Below are positions 1 through 10,200 of a stretch of 64,000 bases of DNA, piece after piece. Origin of the DNA: Adineta steineri (lineage: Eukaryota > Rotifera > Eurotatoria > Adinetida > Adinetidae); NCBI GenBank assembly GCA_905250115.1, contig CAJNOI010000247.1, positions 45,117-109,116 on the forward strand. The letters are read 5' to 3'. Position 1 is the first letter of the stretch; each line of letters opens with the position of its first letter. Position numbers and translations under genes: made by a program. Under the pieces are notes generated by a model. It worked only from the letters and a program-made list of their open reading frames with translations. It was not told the origin of the DNA and did not search any database.

Positions 1-1
1 T

Positions 2-181
2 AAATCTTTTCAAGTGGTCAATAGACGAATTCAATCCGATGATTTTCTAAATGTTTCAGATTTGATGAATAGACAAGTTTATCTTTGTGGACCTACTCAA
101 TTTATGGTTGATATTAGTTCATGGTTAAATCAAACTGGTTTGAAATCAGAACAAATCAAGACGGAATCATTCTTCTTTTAA
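2..181 (+). CDS. C-terminal end of a ferredoxin-reductase-type NAD-binding oxidoreductase (partial)
   Basis: An open frame enters from the left edge and stops with TAA at 179-181, giving 59 residues. They contain VYLCGPTQFM followed by a helix and a short ending with an acidic and aromatic tail (TESFFF). This is the last part of the NAD(P)H-binding domain of the ferredoxin-NADP reductase superfamily (flavohaemoglobin, cytochrome b5 reductase and related flavoproteins), in which the CGP motif contacts the nicotinamide and the C-terminal aromatic lies near the flavin. The domain that would name the enzyme lies outside the window, so the subfamily is open. No intron is visible in this stretch. 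Confidence 0.7.
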   Translation, partial: KSFQVVNRRIQSDDFLNVSDLMNRQVYLCGPTQFMVDISSWLNQTGLKSEQIKTESFFF

Positions 182-975
182 AAAAAACATTCTTTTTATC
201 ACCTGTTAAACATCATTAGAATGCTTTGAATATCATTGTATATAAATAAAATGTTATCTAAAATACCAATTATCACTTTTTTTTAATTTCTATTTAACAT
301 AATAACTTACTGAACAATAAGTATAAGCAAGATTTGATACACTTGTATTAATAAATGAATCAATAAAACTAATAATTTGAGTAAAAGACGATCGAATTAA
401 AATAAAGATATTTATTTGTAAATCAATCGATATTCTATGAACTATTCCTATAGAATATCGATCATTATTTAATAAAAGCAAATAAAGTACATATTACATC
501 AATAATTCGATATATAAATAAACAGAAGGAATTTAACGATGGTATAAAAAATCCAATTGGAGTAAACATTTTCGACGAATAAATTAATTTGATGATGTTA
601 TCGTTCATCGATCAATTAAAATTAAACATAATAAATGATGTGAATTAACATAACCAACAATAACAATATAAGCACGAAATTTACAAAAAAGTAATGAATA
701 TATTTATCAATCGAAAAAGACAAATGATTATTAATATAAGAATATGAAAAATGATATTGTTAGAAAATATAACGAACAAAAATTTATTCGAAGTGAACGT
801 CGAGAAAATACAGATGATAAATATGATTAATAAATTGGAATTGCTTATAATATCTGATAATTCTTGAATTTTATTTGCTAGTTCTGACATATCTTCCTTG
901 ATGTATACACATAGAATATAATAAAATTCTTTTTTTTTATTTTGTTATCTACCGTTTATTGCTAAACAAGTAGCA
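182..975. other. AT-rich intergenic stretch
   Basis: No convincing gene is visible. Short open frames on the minus strand at 290-481 and 681-890 encode Ile/Phe/Leu-rich peptides as expected by chance in AT-rich DNA, and they do not splice into anything recognisable. An AATAAA at 245-250 may serve as polyadenylation signal of the gene ending at 181. Confidence 0.5.
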
Positions 976-1160
976 TCTTGAGGGTGTGGGCGTGGATGTG
1001 AAGTGATTAGAATACTCGCATACGCCCATCTGCTACTACACCCGTGTCCAAATACCGACACCCATACCAAAACACCGAAACTCCCACACCGACACCCACA
1101 TCCACATCTACAACCACAACCACAAACCAACACCCACACTTACACTCACTCACACCCTGG
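976..1160. repeat. Telomere-like fold-back island 1
   Basis: The island begins TCTTGAGGGTGTGGG, turns after about 60 bp into the C-rich strand, and continues as degenerate CCCACA/CCACAT units to CACACCCTGG. The G-rich strand comes first and the C-rich strand follows, so the island can fold back on itself. The units resemble the bdelloid telomere repeat TGTGGG but are degenerate. Open frames on both strands here (very rich in Thr, His and Pro, or in Cys and Gly) come from the repeat and are not genes. Confidence 0.7.
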
Positions 1161-1411
1161 AGCTAGCTTAATTCACCCAGACTTTATCAAAACTTACATC
1201 TTTTGGGAATATTTTCTGCTTTCACTCACTTACATCATCAAAGATTACGAAAATGTCTTATGAATTCATATACTCAGACTTATCATTTCTCTCAAATTTC
1301 GCCGGAAGGATTCGTTATCTCACGATATTCGACATTTCGGTGAAAATTCGATAGTTCTTATTGAAATTATTGAGTTATTCGATTCTATTTTAGATACCTA
1401 TTTTTTCAATC

Positions 1412-1477
1412 GTGGGTGTGAGTGTGGGTGTGCATATGAGTGCCGGTATTCAACGTCACCCACATCCACACCCAGCT
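1412..1477. repeat. Telomere-like fold-back island 2
   Basis: A G-rich arm (CGTGGGTGTGAGTGTGGGTG) is followed after about 30 bp by a C-rich arm (CACCCACATCCACACCCAG). It has the same G-then-C layout as the island at 976-1160. Confidence 0.65.
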
Positions 1478-1536
1478 AAATACTAATTCATCATCTTGGC
1501 TTCCGATAATACTTCCTCAAAAACCTATACGGCTAG

Positions 1537-1598
1537 TGTGGGTGAGAGTATTCTATTAATACGAATCCAGACTTATACTCTCACTCTACCCTCAATAC
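1537..1598. repeat. Telomere-like fold-back island 3
   Basis: GTGTGGGTGAGAGTA pairs with TACTCTCACTCTACCCTC about 30 bp further on, leaving an AT-rich loop. The surrounding sequence, 1478-1536 and 1599-1962, holds no recognisable gene. Confidence 0.55.
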
Positions 1599-1962
1599 TT
1601 TGATTTTTGATAAATTTGCTGACGTAGGATGATTCTGATTTTTATGACACAGATAGAGTAGACCTGGGCACACTTTTGAAAATGATGAAAGAGATCAAAA
1701 AAAATATCGAGGTTGGGAAAGGGAAGAGTCCTCTTCAAGTTTCCTCAATATTACACTTTCCGAAAACTATGAAAAACCCATATGTATTGTCACTGCTAGT
1801 GGATTGTCCCAGACAGTCCGATCAAAACCAATCTGTCGTCAGCTTTACTTTTTGAAGTACACATAACGCTCGTATTTGAATCCGAGATTTCCGCATTTTG
1901 CACGACCTAATTTTTAACGTTATTTATTTCGTAACTCCTCTTTTCAACATTTCTCATTCTAT

Positions 1963-2876
1963 TCAATGAATACTGAACAGTTGAACACGATGGTTGTTTT
2001 TATCAGTGACATACATATTACCATTATTATCAAAAGATAAACTCTTTGGTTCGTTCAGTTGCTCATCGTTTTCACCTTGTCCATGTCCCCCGGCAACAAG
2101 CTCGCCTTGAGGTTCTCCTTGACGCCATCGCATCACGCGGTGATTTTGAGAATCTGCAATATAGATAGTGCCTTCTTTATCGACAATTATCCCATTAGGA
2201 TACCATAGATGTGCTAAATCCTGTCCAGCACTTTGGCCCCCTGCCACACGAATTCCTTCTGTAGCACCTTCCGCCCATTTCATTACACGATGATTTTCAT
2301 GATCCGATACGTAGATTGCATGCTCAGAATCGACGAAAACATAGAGAGGAGTGCTAAATTGATTGTTAAGTTTACCTCGTTTATTTCCACCTGCTACAAT
2401 CGTTCCTGTTGTCATATTTTCTTCTCTTCTATAACGTCGTATTGCATGTTTCTCAATATCAGTAACGTAGAGAGATCCTTCATCATCTATTGTTAGTCCC
2501 CAACAAAGAATATTGTCTAATATTGTTTCTACAGAGGTGATAGTATTTTCACGAAAAAATCGGACTACTCGTCGTTTTCCATTATCACTAATAATAAAAC
2601 AATTCTGTTCTTTATCAATAATCAAATCGCTTGGTCGAAATAATTCTTCCAATTCATCTCTATTTTCACCAACTACTATACGACCTTCTATTTCATTCTG
2701 TTTCCATGCCATAACGCGATTATTCCACCAATCAGCAATGTACACCGTTCTATCATCATCAACAACAAGTCCTTCTGGAAGATATAGTTGATTCAATTCT
2801 TTACCCAAACCGTGGCCACCAGCAACGGTAATTGCTTTTCTAGCCCATCTAGCGCTTGAATGAATCGTTGGAACTC
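1963..2876 (-). CDS. NHL-repeat six-bladed beta-propeller protein (3' exon)
   Basis: The last exon of a minus-strand gene encodes about 304 residues. They make six NHL units of the type G(I/L)xVDxxGxxYIxDxxNHRVMxW, enough for one six-bladed propeller. The blades start near GLVVDDDRTVYIAD, DLIIDKEQNC, GLTIDDEGSLYVTD, YVFVDSEHAIYVSD, GIIVDKEGTIYIAD and SLSFDNNGNMYVTD. The frame continues upstream of the first ATG (2808) as GVPTIHSSARWARKAITVAGG, so I set the exon border at a splice acceptor (ATAG) just above 2876. The start codon must therefore be in an upstream exon that I could not identify. NHL propellers bind proteins, RNA or carbohydrate; in rotifers many such proteins are secreted, but no signal peptide is visible here. 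A direct neighbour in function is not apparent. Confidence 0.75.
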
Positions 2877-3334
2877 CTATTATAAAAAAAAGAATTTATT
2901 AGTAAACAAGATTTCTTACAATGATTAGTATCCAAATTATACTAATTAATATTAATCAAGTACATTTATAGAGAATGACAATAAGTTCAGTTATAAAAAT
3001 GAAAATAAATTGTGTCGAATATTTTGATCACATTTGATATAAAATATGTTTCTAAACTGTTTTTTTTTATTGTATCAAGAGATCTGAGAAAAGCTGTAAT
3101 TGGATCAGGGATCTCCGTCACAGTTAAAAACCAGTCGCTGTCACGACGATAATAACAAATATAGCCTATAAAGCACCTAATAATATAATAGATACAAAAG
3201 GTGCGCATCGAAAACACAGTTTCTCTTCGGTATGAACCATAATAAAACTATAATCTTAAAAAAGTTGTAGGTTTTTTGTGAAACACGAACTAAAAGGAGT
3301 GTTGAAGTGTTTAGGGGTAGAAATTTGGACCCAC

Positions 3335-3335
<1 letters not shown>

Positions 3336-3378
<43 letters not shown>

Positions 3379-3478
3379 NNNNNNNNNNNNNNNNNNNNNN
3401 NNNNNNNNNNNNNNNNNNNNNNNNNNNNNNNNNNNNNNNNNNNNNNNNNNNNNNNNNNNNNNNNNNNNNNNNNNNNNN

Positions 3479-3511
<33 letters not shown>
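3336..3511. repeat. Poly-C tract interrupted by a 100-N assembly gap
   Basis: Uninterrupted C runs flank a gap of exactly 100 N at 3379-3478, so the true length of the tract is unknown. Poly-proline or poly-glycine open frames read through it are artefacts. Confidence 0.9.
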
Positions 3512-3513
3512 AC

Positions 3514-3803
3514 TGACGTGACCGACAAAAAATCACAGACGTAACCGACAGAACATCACAGACGTGACCGACCGAACATCAAAGGCGGCGATCGATATGA
3601 TATCATAGACCATCACAGACGTGACCAACAAGGCATAACAAGCATGACCGATATATGTCCTTTTGACCTCGTCATAGACGTGACCGACACGTGTTCTTTT
3701 GACCTGGCCACAGACGTGACCGACATATGTTCTTTTGACCTCGTCATAGACGTGACCGACACGTGTTCTTTTGGCCTGGTCACAGACGTGACCGACAAGG
3801 TAT
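3514..3803. repeat. GACGTGACCGACA minisatellite
   Basis: The motif GACGTGACCGACA recurs with AT-rich spacers from 3514. From about 3655 to 3797 it settles into a 36-bp unit of the form CGTGACCGACAYRTGTTCTT plus TTGACCTSGYCAYAGA. Because 36 is a multiple of three, a long open frame with the repeating motif SVTSMTRSKEH appears on the minus strand; it is best read as a by-product of the repeat. Confidence 0.8.
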
Positions 3804-4310
3804 CATAGGCCTTTATATAGGGTGTGGGTGTAGGCATAAACAAGAAAATATTACGATATTGACACTCACATAACTGTTAAAACGCTAATAAAGCGAGTAC
3901 AGTATATGTAAATTATTTTTTTCTGATATTTCTATACCTTTATGCCACACAATGAGGCAAAATGCGCTTCATAAAGATACAATTAAACTATCTTCTTGAA
4001 AGTAGAAACAACAGTTAGCTCGTGTTTCACATTTTAATCCCGCCAGGGATTGCGCTAACAGCTTTTTAAAAAAAAATGAAATTTTTTAAATAGTTCAGTC
4101 GCTCTCGCGCCGTGATGGACATCTCTTCTGCATCGTTTATATCTTTACGTGACAAATGTACTTATCCATTTATTTTTATTTTCTTTCTATTGTTCTATAT
4201 GTTTATCTCTCTTTCTCTGTCGTATATGAATCTATGTCGTTTATAAAGTAATCTAGAAATGTCATAATAAGAGCAGCAGCGAAAATACATTTCTGTTTTG
4301 TCATTACAGT

Positions 4311-5815
4311 TTACTTACTTGAGTTGTTACTATGCAATGCTGTATTTAATCGTTCAAACTCAAGTGCCTTTTGTTTCCATTTCATGCTACCATTATAATC
4401 ACCTTTTTGACTTTCAATTGCAGCAATATCTTCATAAACGCTTAGCTGTAGTGCATCATCGGACTGAAGGTCCTTAAGAAAATAAACATAGTATTTCTTA
4501 GCTAGATCGTGATGTCCCATCTGCCACATTAATTTAGCCAAGGTTTGCAGATTTGTTTCACCTTTTCCATTCTGCTTTTGCATATATTCAAGTACTTCTT
4601 GCACATCTTCGTCATCATCATCGCATAATTTCATTTCTATGATCCATACAGGTTCGATCTCCTGATGTATTTTGACCACACGAAAAATGGAACCAAACAT
4701 AAATAATATTTCCTGTTCACCTGGATAGTTACTATACTTACTAATGTCAGCAAATGGTTTCGTATCTACCATGAGAGGATCAGCCTCAATTTCAAATAGC
4801 ACAGGTACCAAATCATCAGATTTTGCTCCAGAATCAGCAAAAAAAGCAGCCATTGTACGATCATTACTTGTTGACAAAAACGAGTTTACAGAAATAAGTT
4901 TACCAATTCTTTTTTTTAGGGTTTCTAACTCTCTCTTGGAAATATTTTGACCTCGATAGACTTTTATATTTTGCTCCGATTGGAGTTCACGTAATTGATG
5001 GTACATATCGAAAAGAAATGAACGCCAAAGAAACATCGTATGGATATCTTGTTGGCGTAATGCAGTATTTATAGTCTCATAGAAAAATGACTCTTTACTG
5101 TACCAATAAATTGTTTTATCACGCGAATAAGTATCATGAAAATTGTGAAGACAGTTGAGCATCGTGGTATTATTTTCGTACTTTTTTTCTAAGTCACATA
5201 TTAACTCATTTATATCTTGTTTATTGGGCTTCATTCGTAGAAGACAATCGATGAGGGTTTGAAGAAAAACAAACTCGCCTCCTACTTCTAGAGTTGAGTT
5301 ACCTGCACTTGCAGTAAACATATTGTTCGATGATGATGATTTTTCTTCTTGTTTATGAATTCTAAAGTTGAGACGAATTGTAGAAACGAAGTACTGAAGT
5401 GTAGTAACCATTATCTTGACCTAAAATGAGAACTTAACTGCGCGAATACATATGTTCATTAATTTACTTTGCTAAATTGCTTAACCCACTGTTCATTGAC
5501 TTTGCCATTTACACTGTAAATGTAGATCAATGGAACTTGTTGAAGCTTGTGAATCACCGGTATTATTTCGTTACTTAGATGGTTACTAATCAGGAGTACT
5601 AGTCTATAATCTGCTGATATGTTTTCAATATATTGTCGACCTAATATCATATCATGAAACCTAGTGAATTGGGTGATAGTACTACGTAATATATCTTCCA
5701 CATTTTTATTATTGTCTGAGTTACCATCATCAAACCAGATCAGATGAAATAATTCAAGAGATTCTACGTGATAATTTGGATGAGACTTTTTATTCGGTAG
5801 TAAACGAGTAGTCAT
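4311..5815 (-). CDS. Arginine ADP-ribosyltransferase with C-terminal TPR-like helices
   Basis: Two exons (5815-5468 and 5420-4311) joined over a 47-bp intron give 485 aa. Residues 1-120 form an N-terminal alpha/beta domain that I know only from rotifer ART proteins (motifs LIWFDD, YRLVLLIS, IYIYSVNGKVNEQW). The ART domain follows with the R-S-E signature: Arg in VYRGQ (about 272), STS in SVNSFLSTS (299-301) and the E-x-E pair in PGEQEILF (351 and 353). This family transfers ADP-ribose from NAD to protein arginine. After the ART domain about 110 residues contain two TPR-like helical hairpins. No signal peptide is seen, so the enzyme is probably cytosolic. ATG 5815 is the first start after an in-frame stop. 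The catalytic motif looks intact. Confidence 0.85.
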
Positions 5816-6415
5816 ATTATTAAAAGATCTGAAATAACAATATTCTTTTTAGAAATCTTAATAAGATAGGGTATGGGTGTGGTGATCTTTTCTCGTTATC
5901 CACCCACACCCAGTTCATTCTTATACTCGTAAGGCGAGTGCAGTTGTATTGGAAGTATACTTGCAATGCAACTATACTATTATTTAATAAGTCGATAACT
6001 GGACATGTAATACGAGAATAGTGTCTATATAGGCTATGGAAAAACAGATAGTAAGTGTTACTACTCTACTAACTTTCGACGAAAGATCTTTCGATAAAAA
6101 ATCTTCGGCGAAAAGTCATTCGAGCAACGACGTCTAACCCAAAAATACAAAATTTTAACATTACCATAAGATTCGACATCATATAACGATAACGTTTGCC
6201 TTCTCATCGTAAAATCTTTTCTTTTCTGCTTGTAAAAGAGTTCTCTCATGCTATAAACATTACAAAATGAAATTCTTTATCTGAGAGACTGATAGTGTAC
6301 ACGTACGCTTCAATAAAGGTAAGTTGTTGTTATTATAAACTGGGCAGTCTTTTCAAAAGAAAAGAATGAAAATGTAAAAGAATATTTCAAATCAACTTGG
6401 AAAGAAGCCTTATAT
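5816..6415. other. Intergenic, with a small telomere-like fold-back at 5869-5915
   Basis: A short island (TAGGGTATGGGTGTGG, then CCACCCACACCCAG about 20 bp later) has the same G-then-C layout as the larger islands. A local palindromic cluster of CGAAAGATCTTTCG type lies at 6068-6120. The minus-strand open frame 6061-6249 falls on it and resembles no family I know. Confidence 0.45.
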
Positions 6416-6836
6416 CAGGGTGGCAACAAAGTTTTTATATTTTTTTCAAAAAATTTATTTTTATTCTTTAAATTCAACAGTACAACTTGCTTTCAGTTCT
6501 ATATACACTACTACTATTTGTGACTTGACACCAACGCTATGGCAGAGATAGGATCCCGCGTTCGTAAAAGGTCGGGGACTTTTAACCAAAGAAGTTAGCG
6601 AAATCTATTTTCTCGTCGTTCTCTTCGTCAAACTTTTTCTCACGTAAATGATGAGAAAGAGAACGAAACAAATGGTAATCCGTTAGAGTCAAGTTAGAAG
6701 AATAAGGTAGATGAGGCATGATAGTCCATCCGAGCTTCAACAATTTTTCGCAGATCTACTTTGCAACATGAGATCTTGCGTTATCATGCAAATAGTAAAT
6801 TCGACCCTGCTTTCCCTTGAGTTTTTCGGCAACCCA
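6416..6836 (-). mobile_element. Decayed mariner (DD34D) transposon, 3' half
   Basis: Read on the minus strand, 6836-6560 encodes the C-terminal half of a mariner transposase: YYLHDNARSHVAK, an in-frame TAG, then LLKLGWTIMPHLPYSSN, TDYHLFRSL and LREKKFDEE. Exactly 34 residues separate the Asp of HDN from the Asp of TDY, which is the mariner DD34D spacing. After a further stop, sequence resembling the family end (FYERGI..LP.RW) continues to about 6530. The left border near 6416 (GGTGGCAACAAAG) is a plausible terminal repeat. The 5' half is missing: homology stops at 6836, where a telomere-like island begins. The element cannot encode an active enzyme. Confidence 0.8.
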
Positions 6837-6950
6837 TCTTGAGGGTGTGGATGGATGCAAGTAGATGTGACTCTACGATAGAAAAAATAGACACTCGTAT
6901 CCACATCTACATCTACACCCATTCGCATCCGCCCACACCTACATAGTCTA
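6837..6950. repeat. Telomere-like fold-back island abutting the mariner remnant
   Basis: It begins CATCTTGAGGGTGTGGATGG and ends with CGCCCACACCTACATAGTCTAAGAT, so both ends carry TCTT(G/A)-like termini in inverted order. It starts exactly where the transposase homology ends. Confidence 0.65.
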
Positions 6951-7298
6951 AGATCTCATAAAAAAATTTCATTTACCTAACTTACCGCGCATGTTTACTG
7001 TGCCCAAACCCTCGCACCTACCAAGGGGGAAAAAGCGATGCTCGAATATACGAATAAATTTTCGGAGTACGGTGGAGTATAAGTTGGATAGAGTAAAGCA
7101 TGAGTAGAGTATAGATGAAGTATTGTAATATATCTTTTTCCTCATTGACACCCATCCAAACCTATACACTCTTACAAATTTATCAAGAACCTAAGATGAA
7201 AAATTCACTATATGATGTTTTAACTTCTGTACTTCCCTTTCAATTGTAGAATTCTCTTAAACAGTGGCGAATTCTTTCTTGATCCTTAAAAAGACTAA
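6951..7298. other. Upstream region of the ankyrin gene
   Basis: No gene is recognisable. The minus-strand open frame 6969-7169 has no similarity I recognise. The last part before ATG 7299 presumably holds the promoter and 5' leader of the ankyrin-repeat gene. Confidence 0.4.
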
Positions 7299-10200
7299 AT
7301 GAACAAATTAACAAAAGATTTAAGAAAGCTTGTTGAGCGACGAGCGGGAGAGCAGAATTCGTTTCTCGTGGCACAGCAGCTCATCGATGCTGGAGCAGAT
7401 ATTACAGTTCAGACAAAAGATGGACCAATGATTCATGCTGTGATAAATGAAGAACGACGACTTCGTCCAGTACTACTTTGGAAAGCTGACAACTGCGTGC
7501 GTTTAATCGAAGTCTTACAGAGACAAGCTTCTCGTTTACTTGCTGCACGAGTTCTTTCATCGAATAGCAATGATATCAATGAAATACGCCGATTCATCGA
7601 ATTACAAGCGAATACTTACCAATCAGATACATTCGGAGCTCTTGGTTTATTAGGTGATCTTCTCAAGGAAGAACGAATATCAATTCAACTTGATGTTATA
7701 CAAATATTGATCGCAAGTGATCCATATACATATGCTGGTTTAACTGCTGAAAACGATGCTAAAGAAACATGTCTGACAATTGCAAGAAGCAATCGAAAAT
7801 GTAGCAAAGAAGTGATTGATTATTTACAGCTCGAGTTCGATAAAAATCTTAATAAAATTCCTTTCTCTCGATCACCAATTAATATTAAGGAAGTGACTAA
7901 TTGGATTTGTCGTGGTGCAAATACAGAAATGACAGATGAGAAGGGTAATACAGTGCTTTTAAACGCTGTGCTTACCAACAATTTGGAATTAGTTCGTACG
8001 TTAGTTTCTTGTGGTTGCAACATATTTCATAAGAACGCTGAGAGACTTACAGCACTAGATATAGCAGAAAAAACTACACCAAGAAATCAATTACTCATCG
8101 CTGCGCTACAAGCACAAAGTGTCAACATGGAATTACGAAAGCTCATTGAAACCAAGAAATCACAACTTACCGTCACCGAGGTCAGTACCCTATTAAGCAA
8201 AGGTGCGAATATCAATGCTTCAATCACCAATCATGGCTCTTTGTTACACTTATTGATCGTCGACAAAGGTTCACCAGAAATGATAACTGCTTTTATAAAT
8301 GAATTCGATGCTGATATTACTCTTATGAATACTAAAGGATATCGAGCTATTGAAACATGTATTCTCATTGACAAAAAACCATTTGAACTACTTAAAATCT
8401 TTCTCAAACTATCGAAAGTAACAACATCAATGTTTTTTAATTCAAAATTGAATCAAACCTTACTACAGTTTGCAGCTGAACATAAGCGTACAGATGCAGT
8501 CGACTTGATTCAGCAGACGTTGAATGAACGCTTATGGATTTGCGTAATTGAAAACGATATTAAAAATATGCTAAATGAAAATGTCATGATCGAGATAAAA
8601 CAACTCATTAATTATGGTGCTCAAATCAATTATAAACATACCGATAAGAATTATCAAGAATGGACTATTTTACATTTGGCTTGCCAAAAAACAAATCAAG
8701 CTTTTGTTCAATTTCTCATCGAACAAATGAAAGCCAATTATTTGCTACCAAATGGAAGTGGTAACTATCCCATTGCTATTACTGCTGAACACGGCAATTT
8801 GTCGACTCTTCAGTATCTATGGAAACTACCTAAATCAAACTTGAATGTGACAAATAAAGATAATGAGACACCACTTCACCTAGCTACGAAGAATCGTCAT
8901 CTACTGATTGTTCGTTTTCTGATTCGATGGGGTGCTGATCCAAAAGCGCATGATTTTAAGAAAAGAACTGCACTCGATATTGCAAAGATGGATGTATCGA
9001 ACAATAAACTGGATGACCTTAATGCCAAGAAACTGTTGAACTTCCTTGAACAACTTATTTGTCCTTCGATAGAAAATTCAAAGAATAAATCAGAAATAGC
9101 ATCAAAAAAACCGAATATTGATCAAGACACGTGTGAATTAGTAATGACTATTCCTATTAAACCAATTCAAATTGGAGATACTGATCCACTAAAAAGAGGT
9201 ATAAAAAGTTTAGGTCTTCTCGCTGGTACACCAAACGATAATCTGCATGACGCTGTTAGAAAAGGCTTGGCATTTGAAGCAAATCAAGCCATTGGTCAAG
9301 ATGCCGATATTTGTTATCGAAAAAACGGTTTTACACCGTATGAAATCGCTTTACAAACAGCACGCGATTGTTACACCAAACTACAATCATCGCATATCAC
9401 ACTTAATGATCGTCAAAAGCTTCAAGAAAAAATGCAATGGTGTCAACAGATTGCCAATACTATTTCGCAGATTGCTCTTACAAAAATGATCAAAGCAATT
9501 GAACAATCTAATATTGGTCACGTAGTAGCATATCATATAGCTGGAGCTCCGCTTACCAATGAGTTACTTTATTGTGCATGTTCATCATCTGACAATGTTG
9601 AAATTGTTCATTATCTCATTCAGCAAAGTAAAGAGATTTTCCAATCAGTTTATAAGTATAATCGATCAGAATCTCCATATAAAACAGCAAAGAGAAATAA
9701 ATTTAATCGTGTAGCATCATATCTCAAATATATAATCTCTATTGAATGTACAAAATCAATAAAAGAAAATAATCTATTGGATGTAAAGCAACTTGTTCTT
9801 AGTGGAGCTAGTGTAGATATGACTGATACAAATAATCTACAAATCGCTTTGAAACATGAAAATATCAAATTAATTGAATTTCTTTGTGATCATGGTGCAA
9901 AAATGCCAAAAGAATGGTTAGAAAATCCAAATATCATTCTACCGGTTGATATTGCTCAAACAATGTCACCTGATAGTATTGTTTGCATAAATCGATGTTT
10001 GATCAATCGTCGACTCCTCTTTGCAGCAGCTGATGGTAACCTAGCTGATGTTATTCGATGTCAACGTCTAGGAGCAAACATTAATTCAATGAATTGTTAT
10101 GGATCAACAGCTGTGTTATGTGCTATTCAACATGGAAATTATTTTTCCATTGTTCACGCATTAGTTTCATGTGGTGCTTCGATATTGCACTGCAATGATA

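Larger units (their letters stand above)
3277..4031. mobile_element. Inverted-repeat element expanded by poly-C and minisatellite
   Basis: The left end (3277-3293, TGTGAAACACGAACTAA) is an inverted copy of the right end (4015-4031, TTAGCTCGTGTTTCACA) with 16 of 17 matches. A compact relative lies at 43076-43178 and shares both ends and the internal stretch around CGAGTATTGAAATTTG. In the copy here the interior has grown to about 720 bp by a poly-C tract, an assembly gap and a tandem repeat. No transposase frame is present, so it is at most a non-autonomous element. Confidence 0.6.

Noticed and set aside
681-890. Hydrophobic minus-strand frame (69 codons)
   Set aside because: Ile/Phe/Leu-rich chance frame in AT-rich DNA; no family similarity and no supporting exon.
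945-1263. Cys/Gly-rich and His/Pro/Thr-rich open frames on both strands
   Set aside because: They are translations of the telomere-like repeat island.
3177-3544. Poly-Gly and poly-Pro open frames across the C tract
   Set aside because: They are homopolymer translation through an N gap and occur in several frames on both strands.
3613-3843. Open frame with repeating SVTSMTRSKEH motif
   Set aside because: It follows from a 36-bp tandem repeat whose unit is a multiple of three; there is no start context, spl­icing or conserved domain.
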